DNA of 64,000 nt from the NCBI RefSeq assembly GCF_904849725.1, contig NC_058522.1, forward strand, positions 433,843,529-433,907,528. Direction: 5' to 3'. Position numbers and translations under genes: made by a program. Within the stretch, counting starts at the first letter, position 1. Each line of letters begins with the position of its first letter. Below, piece after piece: positions 1-11,366 of the stretch. Under the pieces are notes generated by a model that saw nothing but the letters and a program-made list of their open reading frames with translations, was not told the origin of the DNA and searched no databases. This stretch comes from Hordeum vulgare subsp. vulgare (Eukaryota; Streptophyta; Magnoliopsida; Poales; Poaceae).

Positions 1-2659
1 CTCCGTGTATGTCCTCGCACTTCAGGGTGTTTGAAGACCGGATGATCAAAACATGGTCTTTCAACGGGTCCCTCTGAATCCCTGTCGGTGCCCATCCAAT
101 CCTACCGTTCTTCTACATCTGCTAGCACCGCCTGTCCAGAATCGCCGCGTTGTCCAACCAAGCCAGAGCCCATAATGACTAGTGGCTGTGCAGGTAAGCC
201 TTGGGTCTTGAAAATATCCGTCCGTCTCTTTGAGGCTGGGTGAAGCTTTCCGCAAGATGTCATGGCCGTCTCCAGCATCCCGGGTCATCCACTGGTTTCT
301 CCAGGGAGCCGATCAACCGTCCTTCACCCAGAGTTGCATTGCATCATGAGGTCTTGAAAAGTCTTGACTTAACCGGTCTTGGTTATTAAATTATTCTCGC
401 ATCACTCGTGATAAACTCTCAACCAGAATCCCATCTACTCAAGCATAGCAATATGAAATTTGTCGTCCCGGGCCAAGTAACGTGGTTGTTGGGTGCCTAC
501 CAAATGATACTACAATATGTAACCATAATTTCCAAGTACCTACTCAGCATGCAATTGGGCATAGGATGGTAGAACTACGATGCATAAAACATATGTGATA
601 CATGATCAAATGACTTACCTGGTATTACTTGATGAAGATAGTCGCTCTCAAAATCCTGATAATTCTACTCGCCACACTCCGAGCAATCTATCGTAAACGA
701 ATAGCATTCAATAAACATTCATGCCAAAAAGGAGAACCAAGAGAACATAAGAACAAGGCATGTCTTGGTGCAAAATAACAACGTACTAAGGTTTAATAAA
801 AAGGTCCTAAGTGTGTTGTAAAGTGAAGGTGCATGAATGAGATCAAAAGAGTTAATGGACGATGAACTATTGCTATATAAGCTTGACTTGCATACACTAT
901 GGGAGATGATCAAAAATATTGGGAGAACAACATGAATGTTGTTTGACAAATAGTATAAGACATCAGAATTTATTTGTAGAAAGAATTTCTTGAAATGGAG
1001 CACTACAACGCAAGTTATAGCGAATTGAAGTATGAATTGAATTTGCATTCAAAAGGTCAAGAGAAGTTGAACTAAAGTACGATGGTTACGTATAAAAATA
1101 TATGACATGAGTGTTTAGGGGTAAAATGAATCAATTGAAAATGTGGTATGATTTGCAAGATAAGATCAAATGAATGTTTGAATACAAATTTGAATCTCTC
1201 AAATTTGTAAGGTTCAAAGGTCAAAACTAATGATGCTACTGGAATAGGAGATCAATATGAGCATGTAGAAACAAGAATTACTAGATTTTAACTAGCGGAT
1301 CAAAAGATACAAATACTTCAATATAACATTGAATCGGCTTAGAACGATGTGAACACTTTTGGGCACTAATAGATAAATCTGATTTGATCAAAATTATAAG
1401 TTTAAAAGTTAAAACTAATGATAGAAACGGAAATATTACTTTGATATGAATCCGACGCAATTGAATTCATCTAAAACGGAGCTGCGGATAAAAAGATATG
1501 ATCAAAAGAAGTTTGAATATGAATATGAACAAATTTCGAAATTTAAAAATTTCAAAAAGTTGATATGATAGGTTCACCGGGTAGATGGGATCAAGACGAA
1601 ACTCTAGGCGTTGGTTTCATCTAATTCGGATAAACGAGTAAAAAGTTATGGCTATTTGAAAAATCAGGGCCAAGCTGTTTTACGGAAAAAAAGTGCTATG
1701 TCTAAAAGAATTCTAGTACTAATGTGTAAATACGAAGACTAATTAATATATCTAATTACTCTACCGTATACTAGTGTAGGAATACTAGTCTAGAAATTAT
1801 AAACTATGGAAGTATAAAAAAAATACGAAGAAAAATACCTTTAGAATGCAGAGTAAGAATTAATTCCAATGAGCAGACGACTTCGAGAAATCGTGCCGAA
1901 GAGAAAAGAATATTTTTATTTAATAAACCTAGTCAAACCAAAAGACTAATTTAACCCGAAATAGATGATTTTTGAATGCTCCTATGTGTCTTTATTTATA
2001 GGTGGAAGGGAGGTCTAATGATCCATAGATAGGCAATGTGTGACTAAACATATACGTATTGTGGGAAAACTAGAAGAAAAAAAAGGGGAAAGAGAGGTGT
2101 GCCGAATGGGCTAAGTGATTCGGCCGGCCGCATGGGCTGTTCTGGCCAGCGGAGCGCTTTGTTTTTTTTTTGCGAACGAACAATTTTTTTTAAAAACAAA
2201 GAAGAAAAACGTATAAATGAAAAAGAGAGAACATTTTATATAGACATATTATATATCAAAATTTTCAGAATAAAATTTTCTAAAACATGAACATATTTTC
2301 AAAACCAAATAAAATACTTTTTAAAAAAAATTATTTTTTTGCAATAACTTTAAAATGAAAAGGAATTTGAATTTCAAATAAATTGCAAATACTTAAAATT
2401 TGAATCAAGACATTGTCTCTGATTTTGGAGTGTCATTTTCCTCCTCTCGTTTGATTTTTTTATCAAAGGGTTTTGAAAATATTCAAACTCAAAATTGAAA
2501 AGGGATTCAAAATAGAAAATTTTGGGAAAGTCATTTTATTCCCTCTCATTTTTTTGAGAAGTTTCAAATTCCACTCAAGTTTAAATCACTCAAACAAACA
2601 AACAATCAATCTAATAATTATATTAACATTCCAAAAATTTAAAATTTTGGGATGTTACA
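1..2659 (-). mobile_element. LTR-type element X2 (partial), inserted in BARE pol
   Basis: An AT-rich, non-coding stretch whose right end reads TGTAACATCCC on the minus strand, as expected for an LTR terminus. The junction at 2659/2660 drops directly into the reading frame of the BARE-type pol, so X2 is read as an insertion into that gene; the target duplication would be 2660-2664 (aactc), with its mate left of the window. The first 251 bases inside this terminus recur at 9148-9398 with about four differences. A TATA-like box lies about 660 bases in. The strand is inferred from that TATA box. No convincing coding sequence was found: the short ORFs are AT-rich and unconserved in appearance. No primer-binding site was located, so the LTR may run past the window edge. 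Family not identified. Confidence 0.6.
1991..2000 (-). promoter_or_regulatory. TATA-like box in X2
   Basis: Minus strand reads TATAAATAAA, followed downstream by a plausible transcribed leader. It sits about 660 bases inside the TGTAACATCCC terminus, a sensible U3/R distance for a plant LTR. Inference only. Confidence 0.35.
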
Positions 2660-5234
2660 AACTCCTGGATTACTCTGGAACCTACCTGCCATACTTATGG
2701 CCAGGCTAACATCCGGTCTAGTGCACAGCATCGCATACATAATAGAACCTATGGCTGAAGCATAGGGGACGGAGCGCATATGCTCTCTATCTTCATCAGT
2801 TGCTGGGCACTGCGTCTTACTCAATCTCGTACCTTGTAACACTGGCAAGAACCCTTTCTTGGACTGTTCCATTTTGATCCTCTTCAAAACTTTATCAAGG
2901 TATGTGCTTTGTGAAAGTCCTATCAGGCGTTTTGATCTATCCCTATAGATCTTAATGCCTAGAATGTAAGCAGCTTCTCCTAGGTCCTTCATAGAGAAAC
3001 TTTTATTCAAGTAACCTTATATGCTCTCCAAAAGCTCTATGTTGTTTCCAATCAGTAATATGTCATCCACATATAATATTAGAAACGCCACAGAGCTCCC
3101 ACTCACTTTCTTGTAAATACAAGATTCTCCAACCACTTGTATAAACCCAAATGCTTTGATCACCTCATCAAAGCGTTTGTTCCAACTCCGAGATGCTTGC
3201 ACCAGTCCATAAATGGATCGCTGGAGTTTGCACACCTTGTCAGCATTTTTAGGATCGACAAAACCTTCGGGTTGCATCATATACAACTCTTCCTTAAGGA
3301 AACCGTTAAGGAACGCCGTTTTGACATCCATCTGCCAGATTTCATAATCGAAAAATGCAGCTATTGCTAACATGATTCTGACGGACTTAAGCATTGCCAC
3401 GGGAGAGAAAGTCTCATCGTAGTCAATTCCTGGAACTTGTGAAAAACCCTTTGCCACAAGTCGAGCTCTATAAACGGTCACATTACCGTCAGCGTCCGTC
3501 TTCTTCTTAAAGATCCATTTGTTCTGAATAGCCTTGCGGCCCTCAGGTAGTATCTCCAAAGTCCACACTTTGTTCTCATACATGGATCCTATCTCAGATT
3601 TCATGGCTTCTAGCCATTTGTTGGAATCTGGGCCCACCATTGCTTCTTCATAATTCGCAGGTTCATTGTTGTCTAACAACATGATTGATAAGACGGGATT
3701 ACCGTACCACTCTGGAGCAGCACGTGATCTCGTCGACCTGCGTGGTTCAACAGAAACTTGAACTGGAGTTTCATGATCATCATCATTAACTTCCTCCTCA
3801 ACCGGCGTCGCAATGACAGAGGTTTCCCCTTGCCCTGCGCCAGCATCCAGAGGGATGAGAGGTTCGACAACCTCGTCAAGTTCTATCTTCCTCCCACTCA
3901 ATTCTCTCGAGAGAAACTCCTTCTCGAGAAAAGTTCCGTTCTTAGCAACAAACACTTTGCCCTCGGATTTGAGATAGAAGGTGTACCCAACTGTCTCTTT
4001 TGGGTAGCCTATGAAGACGCATTTTTCTGCTTTGGGTTCCAGCTTTTCAGGCTGAAGCTTTTTGACATAAGCATCACATCCCCAAACTTTAAGAAACGAC
4101 AACTTTGGCCTTTTGCCAGACCACAGTTCGTATGGTGTCGTCTCAACGGATTTTGATGGTGCCCTATTTAAAGTGAATGCAGCTGTTTCTAATGCATAAC
4201 CCCAAAATGATAACGGCAAATCAGTAAGAGACATCATAGATCGCACCATCTCTAACAAAGTACGATTACGACGTTCGGACACACCATTACGCTGTGGTGT
4301 TCCAGGCGGTGTTAACTGTGAAACAATTCCACATTGTCTTAAGTGAGCACCAAACTCCAAACTCAGATATTCACCCCCACGATCAGACCGTAGGAACTTG
4401 ATCTTCTTGTTACGATGATTTTCCACTTCACTCTGAAATTGATTGAACTTTTCAAATGTTTCAGACTTGTGTTTCATCAAGTAGACATAACCATATCTAC
4501 TTAAATCGTCAGTGAAGGTGAGGAAATAACGATATCCGCCACGTGCCTCTACGCTCATTGGACCACACACATCTGTATGTATGATTTCCAACAAGTCACT
4601 TGCACGCTCCATTGTTCCGGAGAACGGAGTCTTAGTCATCTTGCCCATGAGGCATGGTTCGCACGTGTCAAGTGAATCAAAATCAAGTGACTCCAAAAGT
4701 CCATCAGCATGGAGTTTCTTCATGCGCTTTACACCAATATGACCCAAGTGGCAGTGCCACAAAAATATGGCGCTATCATTGTTTACTCTAACTCTTTTGG
4801 TCTCAATGTTATGTATATGCGTATCACTATCAAGATTCAATATGAACAATCCTCTCACATTCGGTGCATGACCATAAAAGATATTACTCATAGAAATAGA
4901 ACAACCATTATTCTCAGACTTAAAAGAGTAACCGTCTCGCAATAAACAAGATCCAGATATAATGTTCATGCTCAACGCAGGCACTAAATAACAACGATTT
5001 AAGTTCATCACTAATCCCGATGGTAGCTGAAGTGACACTGTGCCGACGGCGATTGCATCAACCTTGGAACCATTTCCCACGCGCATTGTCACTTCGTCTT
5101 TCGCCAGCCTTCGTCTATTCCGCAGTTCCTGTTTCGAGTTGCAAATGTGAGCAACAGAACCGGTATCGAATACCCAGGCACTACTACGAGAGCCGGTTAA
5201 GTACACATCAATAACATGTATATCAAATATACCT
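2660..5234 (-). pseudogene. pol: Copia pol: protease, integrase, reverse transcriptase, partial RNase H
   Basis: Copia polyprotein needed for processing, integration and reverse transcription inside the virus-like particle. The open block 5206-3017 shows the aspartic protease motif WVFDTGS near its start, the integrase zinc-binding part (WHCHLGH followed by CEPCLMG) and the integrase core with D in HTDVCGP, D in LRSDRGGEY and E in GVSERRN. The reverse transcriptase follows, with QMDVKTAFLNG and the catalytic LYVDDILLIGN near 3060-3075. An in-frame TAA at 3014-3016 follows LLESI. The same frame then continues (GYLNKSFSMKDLGEAAYILG onward) to GRFQSNPG near 2660, where X2 interrupts the RNase H part. 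A second in-frame stop (TAA, 5235-5237) separates pol from gag. Apart from these stops the reading frame is uninterrupted. Confidence 0.93.
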
Positions 5235-5236
5235 GA

Positions 5237-6070
5237 TTATTCTTTGCCCGCCTTCTTATCTGCCAGATACTTGGGGCAATTGCGCTTCCAGTGACCCATA
5301 CCCTTGCAATAGAAGCACTCTGTTTCAGGCTTAGGTCCAGCCTTGGGTTTCTTCGGCGGATTGGCAACAGGCTTGCCGCTCTTCTTCGAATTGCCCTTCT
5401 TGCCTTTGCCGTTTCTCTTGAAACTAGTGGTCTTGCTCACCATCAACACTTGATGCTCTTTACGGAGTTCAGACTCTGCGACTTTCAGCATCGCAAACAA
5501 CTCGCCGGGAGACTTGTTCATCCCTTGCATGTTGTAGTTCAACACAAAGCCTTTATAGTTTGGCGACAGTGATTGAAGGATTCTGTCAGTGATAGCTTCT
5601 TGCGGGAGTTCAATCCCCAGTTCAGCTAGACGATTTGAGTACCCAGACATTTTGAGCACATGTTCACTGACAGACGAGTTTTCCTCCATCTTGCAAGCAT
5701 AGAATTTATCGGAGGTCTCATACCTCTCGATCCGGGCGTTCTTCTGAAAGATAAACTTCAACTCCTGGAACATCTCAAATGCTCCATGACGCTCAAAGCG
5801 ACGTTGAAGTCCCGGTTCTAAGCCATACAAGACTGCACATTGAACTATTGAGTAGTCCTCCTTACGCGCTAACCAAGCGTTCTTAACATCCTGATCAGCC
5901 GTAGCGGGTGGTTCATCTCCTAGCGCAGCAGTAAGGACATAATCCTTCTTCCCAGCTTGTAAGATTAGCTTAAGATTACGAGCCCAGTCTACAAAGTTGC
6001 TTCCATCATCTTTCAACTTAGCTTTCTCTAGGAACGTATTAAAATTCAGGATGACACTTGCGTGAGCCAT
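5237..6070 (-). CDS. gag: Copia gag (BARE/Angela type), complete
   Basis: A 277-residue capsid/nucleocapsid protein beginning MAHASVILNFNTFLEKAK, the typical start of BARE-group gag. Residues about 10-200 are the helical retrotransposon gag region (SNFVDWARNLK, EMFQELKFIFQ, SVSEHVLKMSGY). A basic linker rich in KGKKGNSKK follows. A single CCHC zinc knuckle (CFYCKGMGHWKRNC) near residues 252-265 binds RNA. The ORF ends at a TAA in the same frame as the downstream protease. In related elements gag and pol are usually read as one ORF, so this stop is either a recent mutation or part of how the gag:pol ratio is set; the sequence alone does not decide. No internal defects seen. Confidence 0.93.
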   Translation of the reverse strand: MAHASVILNFNTFLEKAKLKDDGSNFVDWARNLKLILQAGKKDYVLTAALGDEPPATADQDVKNAWLARKEDYSIVQCAVLYGLEPGLQRRFERHGAFEMFQELKFIFQKNARIERYETSDKFYACKMEENSSVSEHVLKMSGYSNRLAELGIELPQEAITDRILQSLSPNYKGFVLNYNMQGMNKSPGELFAMLKVAESELRKEHQVLMVSKTTSFKRNGKGKKGNSKKSGKPVANPPKKPKAGPKPETECFYCKGMGHWKRNCPKYLADKKAGKE

Positions 6071-7311
6071 GATCTACAACACAAATATATTCAAAGTGGA
6101 CTCAGACTATGTTCAAGATAATTAGAGTTCAACTTAATCAAATTATATGCTAAACTCCCACTCAAAAAGTACATCTCTCTAGTCATTTGAGTGGTTCATG
6201 ATCCACTTACACTATCCCAAGTCCGATCATCACGTGAGTTGAGTATAGTTTCAGTGGTAAGCATCCCTATGCTAATCATATCAACTATATGATTCATGAT
6301 TGACCTTTCGGTCTCATGTGTTCTGAGGCCATGTCTGCACATGCTAGGCTCGTCAAGCTTAACCCGAGTGTTCCGCGTGCGCAACTGTTTTGCACCCGTT
6401 GTATGTGAACGTTGAGTCTATCACACCCGATCATCACGTGGTGTCTCGAAACGACGAACTGTAGCAACGGTGCACAGTCGGGGAGAACACAATTTCGTCT
6501 TTAAATTTTAGTGAGAGATCACCTCATAATGCTACCGTCGTTCTAAGAAAAATAAGGTGCATAAAAGGATTAACATCACATGCAATTCATAAGTGACATG
6601 ATATGGCCATCATCATGTGCTTCTTGATCTCCATCACCAAAGCACCGGCACGATCTTCTTGTCACCGGTGCCACACCATGATGATCCATCAACGTGTTGC
6701 CATCGGGGTTGTCGTGCTACTTATGCTATTACTACTAAAGCTACATCCTAGCAAAATAGTAAACGCATCTGCAAGCACAAACGTTAGTATAAAGACAACC
6801 CTATGGCTCCTGCCGGTTGCCGTACCATCGACGTGCAAGTCGATATTTCTATTACAACGTGATCATCTCATACATCCAATATATCACATCATATCATTGG
6901 CCGTATCACATCACAATCATACCCTGCAAAAACAAGTTAGACGTCCTCTAATTTTGTTGTTGCATGTTTTACGTGGTGACCAAGGGTATCTAGTAGGATC
7001 GCATCTTACTTACGCAAACACCACAACGGAGATATATGAGTTCCTATTTAACCTCATCCAAGGACCTCCTCGATCAAATCCGATTCAACTAAAGTTGGAG
7101 AAACCGTCACTTGCCAGTCATCTTTGAGCAAAGGGGGTTACTCGTAACGATGAAACCAGTCTCTCGTAAGCGTACGAGTAATGTCGGTCCAAGCCGCTTC
7201 AATCCAACAATACCGCGGAATCAAGAAAAGACTAAGGAGGGCAGCAAAATGCACATCACCGCCCACAAAAACTTTTGTGTTCTACTTGAGAAGACATCTA
7301 CGCATGAACCT
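6071..7311 (-). other. BARE-type untranslated leader
   Basis: About 1.24 kb between primer-binding site and gag start, without a long ORF. It begins with the leader sequence typical of the BARE group (the segment next to the PBS, including the GCGGTATTGTTGGATTG stretch on the minus strand). This is where dimerisation and packaging signals would be expected, but none is identifiable by eye. Confidence 0.7.
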
Positions 7312-7326
7312 AGCTCATGATCCCAC
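7312..7326 (-). other. Primer-binding site of BARE-type element
   Basis: Directly after the LTR end (CCCCAACA) the minus strand reads GTGGGATCATGAGC. BARE-group elements use initiator tRNA-Met with TGGTATCATGAGC; this copy has G where T is usual at the fourth position of that motif, so primer pairing is weakened. Confidence 0.75.
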
Positions 7327-9147
7327 TGTTGGGGAACGTCGCATGGGAAACAAAAAATTTCCTACGCGCACGAAGACCTATCATGGTGATGTCCATCTAC
7401 GAGAGGGGATGAGTGATCTACGTACCCTTGTAGATCGTACAGCAGAAGCGTTAGAGAACGCGGTTGATGTAGTGGAACGTCCTCACGTCCCTCGATCCGC
7501 CCCGCGAACAATCCCGCGATCAGTCCCACGATCTAGTACCGAACGGACGACACCTCCGCGTTCAGCACACGTACAGCTTGACGATGATCTCGGCCTTCTT
7601 GATCCAGCAAGAGAGACGGAGAGGTAGAAGAGTTCTCCGGCAGCGTGACGGCGCTCCCGAGGTTGGTGATGATCTTGTCTCAGCAGGGCTCCGCCCGAGC
7701 TCCGCAGAAACGCGATCTAGAGGAAAAACTATGGAGGTATGTGGTCGGGCAGCCGTGAGAAAGTCGTCTCAAATCAGCCCTAATTGCTCCATATATATAG
7801 GAGGAGGGAGGGGGACCTTGCCTTGGGGTCCAAGGGACCCTCAAGGGGTCGGCCGAGCCAAGGGGGGGAGGACTCCCCCCCCAAACCGAGTTGGACTTGG
7901 TTTGGTGGGAGGAGTCCCCCTCCCTTCCCACTTCCTTCCTCTCTTTTTTTTCTTTTCCTTTGATTCTTTATTCTTGGCCCATAGGCCCCCTTGGGGCTGT
8001 CCCACCAGTCCACTAAGGGCTGGTGTGTATCCCCAAAGCCTATGGAATTCCCCGGGGTGGGTTGCCCCGCCGGTGAACTCCCGGAACCCATTCGTCATTC
8101 CCGGTACATTCCCGGTAACTCCGAAAACCTTCCGGTAATCAAATGAGGTCATCCTATATATCAATCTTCATTTCCGGACCATTTCGGAAACCCTCGTGAC
8201 GTCCGTGATCTCATCCGGGACTCCGAACAACATTCGGTAGCCAACCATATAACTCAAATACGCATAAAACAACGTCGAACCTTAAGTGTGCAGACCCTGC
8301 GGGTTCGAGAACTATGTAGACATGACCCGAGAGACTCCTCGGTCAATATCCAATAGCGGAACCTGGATGCTCATATTGGATCCCACATATTCTACGAAGA
8401 TCTTATCGTTTGAACCTCAGTGCCAAGGATTCGTATAATCCCGTATGTCATTCCCTTTGTCCTTCGGTATGTTACTTGCCCGAGATTCGATCGTCAGTAT
8501 CCGCATACCTATTTCAATCTCGTTTACCGACAAGTCTCTTTACTCGTTCCGTAATACAAGATCCCGCAACTTACACTAAGTTACATTGCTTGCAAGGCTT
8601 GTGTGTGATGTTGTATTACCGAGTGGCCCCGAGATACCTCTCCGTCACACGGAGTGACAAATCCCAGTCTTGATCCATACTAACTCAACTAACACCTTCG
8701 GAGATACCTGTAGAGCATCTTTATAGTCACCCAGTTACGTTGCGACGTTTGATACACACAAAGTATTCCTCCGGTGTCAGTGAGTTATATGATCTCATGG
8801 TCATAGGAATAAATACTTGACACGCAGAAAACAGTAGCAACAAAATGACATGATCAACATGCTACGTCTATTAGTTTGGGTCTAGTCCATCACGTGATTC
8901 TCCCAATGACGTGATCCAGTTATCAAGCAACAACACCTTGTTCATAATCAGAAGACACTAACTATCATCGATCAACTGGCTAGCCAACTAGAGGCATGCT
9001 AGGGACGGTGTTTTGTCTATGTATCCACACATGTAAATGAGTCTTCATTCAATACAATTATAGCATGGATAATAAACTATTATCTTGATACAGGAATTAT
9101 AATAATAACTATACATTTATTATTGCCTCTAGGGCATAATTCCAACA
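7327..9147 (-). repeat. 5' LTR of BARE-type element (1821 bp)
   Basis: Begins TGTTGGAATTATGCCC at 9147 and ends ACGTTCCCCAACA at 7327 on the minus strand, so it has the short inverted termini TGTTGG/CCAACA and the 1.8 kb length of BARE/Angela/WIS LTRs. It carries the promoter and polyadenylation functions of the element. ORFs crossing it (for example 7578-8138) are accidental reading frames in a GC-rich part of the LTR. Confidence 0.93.
7787..7798 (-). promoter_or_regulatory. TATA box candidate in BARE LTR
   Basis: The minus strand carries CTATATATATGG, about 1.35 kb from the LTR start. BARE LTRs are known to contain TATA boxes in the second half of the LTR. A second weaker TATA-like string lies near 8153-8160. 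Confidence 0.5.
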
Positions 9148-9398
9148 CACATTGTCTCTGATTTTGGAGTGTCATTTTCCTCCTCTCGTTTGATTTTTTT
9201 TATCAAAGGGTTTTGAAAATATTCAAACTCAAAATTGAAAAGGGATTCAAAATAGAAAATTTTGGGAAAGTCATTTTATTCCCTCTCATTTTTTTGAGCA
9301 GTTTCAAATTCCACTCAAGTTTAAATCACTCAAAGAAACAAACAATCAATCTAATAATTATATTAACATTCCAAAATTTAAAATTTTGGGATGTTACA
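9148..9398 (-). mobile_element. X1: 251-bp terminal fragment of X-family element
   Basis: Near-identical to 2409-2659: by eye four differences, two of them in homopolymer runs. It has the same TGTAACATCCC terminus on the minus strand. It interrupts the gag frame of element A right after GISPWNS; the target duplication would be 9399-9403 (ctatt), mate outside the window. The BARE-type element is inserted 251 bases from its terminus. The rest of X1 lies left of the window. Confidence 0.65.
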
Positions 9399-9583
9399 CT
9401 ATTCCAAGGAGAAATTCCAACATAGAAACCGCGAAAAATGACGGTAGTGGATTGCTTACGAGTAGATCTACTTTGAGCATTGCAAATCCTATACCAAGCG
9501 TCCTTTAAATTTTCTTTCTCATTCGGCCTGAAATTGAGAACATCATTCTCAGGGGTATCGTTCGGAGTGGTGGGTCTAGCCAT
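9399..9583 (-). pseudogene. gag: Element A gag, N-terminal fragment
   Basis: Starts at ATG 9583 (MARPTTPNDTPENDVL) just after the leader, and is open for about 60 residues until X1 replaces the frame after GISPWNS. The segment ENLKDAWYRICNAQSR then KQSTTV and FYVGIS matches the F gag (ESLKDAWHRNKDSQDR, KQSSTI, FYVGIT) position by position, so both belong to the same gag family. The reading frame continuing past 9398 is X1 sequence and not gag. Function inferred as capsid protein from this position and similarity only. Confidence 0.7.
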
Positions 9584-9767
9584 TGATGGACTATCCCACA
9601 CACAAACGAGCAGGAAGAGAGAGTGAAACGGGCAAAAGGAAACGACAAAGGAGAAAGGCAAAGGAAAACGGCAAATGTGAAGTGGGGGAGAGGAAAATGA
9701 GAGGCAACTGGCAAAAAAGTAAATGCAGGAGATGAGTTTGTGAAACCTACTTGGATAGATCTCTCTT

Positions 9768-9785
9768 TCCCCGACAACGGCACCA
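9768..9785 (-). other. Primer-binding site of element A (tRNA-Asp type)
   Basis: Minus strand TGGTGCCGTTGTCGGGGA. The consensus TGGCGCCGTTGCCGGGGA is complementary to the 3' end of plant tRNA-Asp; two transitions (C to T) are present. It lies 11 bases from the LTR end. Confidence 0.85.
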
Positions 9786-9796
9786 GAAATTCTTCT

Positions 9797-11366
9797 TGCT
9801 ACTGCGACAACAGACCTTCCCTAGTACGGCGCCAGGAATCCTGCTGTAGCGGCTACGCCTTAGGGACTTCCTAGGCAAATATGCAAAGGATTCCGCCGTG
9901 GCCTTGGAGCCTTACGTTGGTGTTCCCTCGAAGCGGAAAGGGTGATGTAGCACAGCAGCGGTAAGTATTTCCCTCAGTTTTGAGAACCAATGTATCGATC
10001 CAGTGAAGGAGTATCACAAGTGCCTGCACAAACACAAAGAGCTTGCTCCCAACGCTATGAAGGGGTTGTAAATCCCTTATAGATTGTTTGCCAAGTGAGA
10101 ACTGAAAGCAACAAAGTAACAAAGCAAAGTAAAAGCGGAGGTGTAAATGATGGGTGTGAATAGACCCGGGGGCCGTAGTGTTTAGTAGTGGCTTCTCTCA
10201 TGAAAGCAAGTAGACGGTGGGTGAACGAATTACTGTCGAGCAATTGATAGAACCGCGCAAAGTCGTGACGATATCTATGGCAATGATTATATCTATAGGC
10301 ATCACGTCCAAAACAAGTAGACCGATACTTTCTGTATCTACTACTATTACTCCACACGTCGACCGCTATCCAGCATGCATGTAGTGTATTAAGTCCAAAA
10401 AACAGAGTAACGCCTTAAGCAAGACGACATGACGTAGATGGACAATCCCATATCCACGACAAAGCTCACCTTGTTACCCTTGATGGCAACTACACGATGT
10501 GTGCCTTGCTGCCCCTACTGTCACTGGGAAAGGTCACCACACGGTAAGAACCCAAAACCAAGCACTTCTCCCATTGCAAGAATCATAGATCTAGTTGGCC
10601 AAACAAAACCCAAGACTCGGAGAGACTTACAAGGATATCAAATCATGCAAATTAGAAATCAGCAAAGACTCAAATATATATCATAGATAATCTGATAGCA
10701 AATCCAGAATTCATCGGATCTCGACAAACACACCGCCAAAGAGGATTACATCGGATAGATCTCCATGAAGATCATGGAGAACTTTGTATTGAAGATCCAA
10801 GAGAGAGAAGAAGCCATCTAGCTACTAACTACGGACCCGTAGGTCTGAAGTGAACTACTCACGAGTCATTGGAGGGGCGATGATGTTGATGAAGAGGCCC
10901 TCCAACTCCAAAGTCCCCTCCGATAGGGCACCGGGAAGGGTCTCCAGATGAGATCTCGCGGAAACCGGAACTTGCGGCGACGGAACTCCCGATCTTGGTT
11001 TCTTTCTGGAGGTTTCTGAATTTATAGGACCATATGGCGGTGGAGTTGCATCAAGTGGGCCCCCGAGGGGCCCACAAGCTTGGTTCGCGCGACCTAGGGG
11101 GGGGGGCGGCGACAGGGCTTGTGGCGCCCTCGTGGCCCCCCTGCGGTATCTTTTTCTTTCGGTATTTTTGATATTTTCCATAAAAAATCATCTCGAAAGA
11201 ATTATTCCGTTTGGACTCCGTTCCAAAATCAGATCTGAAAAGAGTCAAAAACACAAAAAAGAAGAACTGGCGCTTGGCACTGAGTTAATAAGTTAGTCCC
11301 AAAAAAGATATAAAAGGTAAACAAAACATCCAAAGTTGACAAGATAACAACGTTTGAGACGTATCA
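9797..11366 (-). repeat. 5' LTR of element A (1570 bp)
   Basis: Starts TGATACGTCTCAAACG at 11366 and ends at 9797 (TAGCA) on the minus strand. Recognisably the same LTR as 61207-62799 of element Z. It contains the GC-rich inverted repeat and, downstream, a TATA-like TATAAAT (11020-11026). Confidence 0.88.
11020..11026 (-). promoter_or_regulatory. TATA box candidate in LTR of element A
   Basis: The minus strand reads CCTATAAATTCAG just after the GC-rich inverted repeat. The same string occurs at the same place in the LTR of Z (61570-61576). Confidence 0.5.

Larger units (their letters stand above)
2660..9147 (-). mobile_element. BARE/Angela/WIS-type Copia retrotransposon (3' part cut off by X2)
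   Basis: Minus-strand element. Order from right to left: 5' LTR (7327-9147), primer-binding site, about 1.24 kb leader, gag (6070-5237) and pol (5234-2660). Pol is interrupted after the first RNase H motifs by X2. The left part (rest of pol, 3' LTR) lies outside the window beyond X2. The 5' LTR abuts X1 at 9147/9148; the putative target duplication is 9148-9152 (cacat). Gag and pol are in one frame with only two stop codons between 6070 and 2660, so the element is comparatively young or recently active. LTR ends, leader and gag start agree with the BARE-1/Angela group known in Triticeae. Confidence 0.92.
9399..11366 (-). mobile_element. Element A: Athila-type Gypsy, 5' LTR, leader and gag start
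   Basis: Minus-strand element inserted in the 5' LTR of element B at 11366/11367 (target duplication would be 11367-11371, atcgt). It consists of the LTR (9797-11366), a tRNA-Asp-type primer-binding site (9768-9785), a leader of about 185 bases and the first part of gag, which is broken off by X1 at 9398. LTR and leader are very similar to element Z, but the gag start is different and instead resembles the gag of element F. The remainder lies outside the window. Probably non-autonomous, since the gag type matches F and G rather than Z. Confidence 0.82.

Noticed and set aside
719..1048. 109-residue hydrophobic ORF
   Set aside because: AT-rich, serine/leucine/phenylalanine composition from T-rich DNA, no start context or similarity; part of X2.
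7578..8138. 186-residue ORF on the plus strand and overlapping minus-strand ORFs
   Set aside because: All inside the BARE LTR, in several frames at once; typical of a GC-rich stop-poor stretch, not a gene.
2409..9398. Large LTR element with two 251-bp ends around BARE
   Set aside because: The left copy's outer side is not the flank and the pol frame is cut exactly at an LTR terminus; two separate X insertions explain it better.
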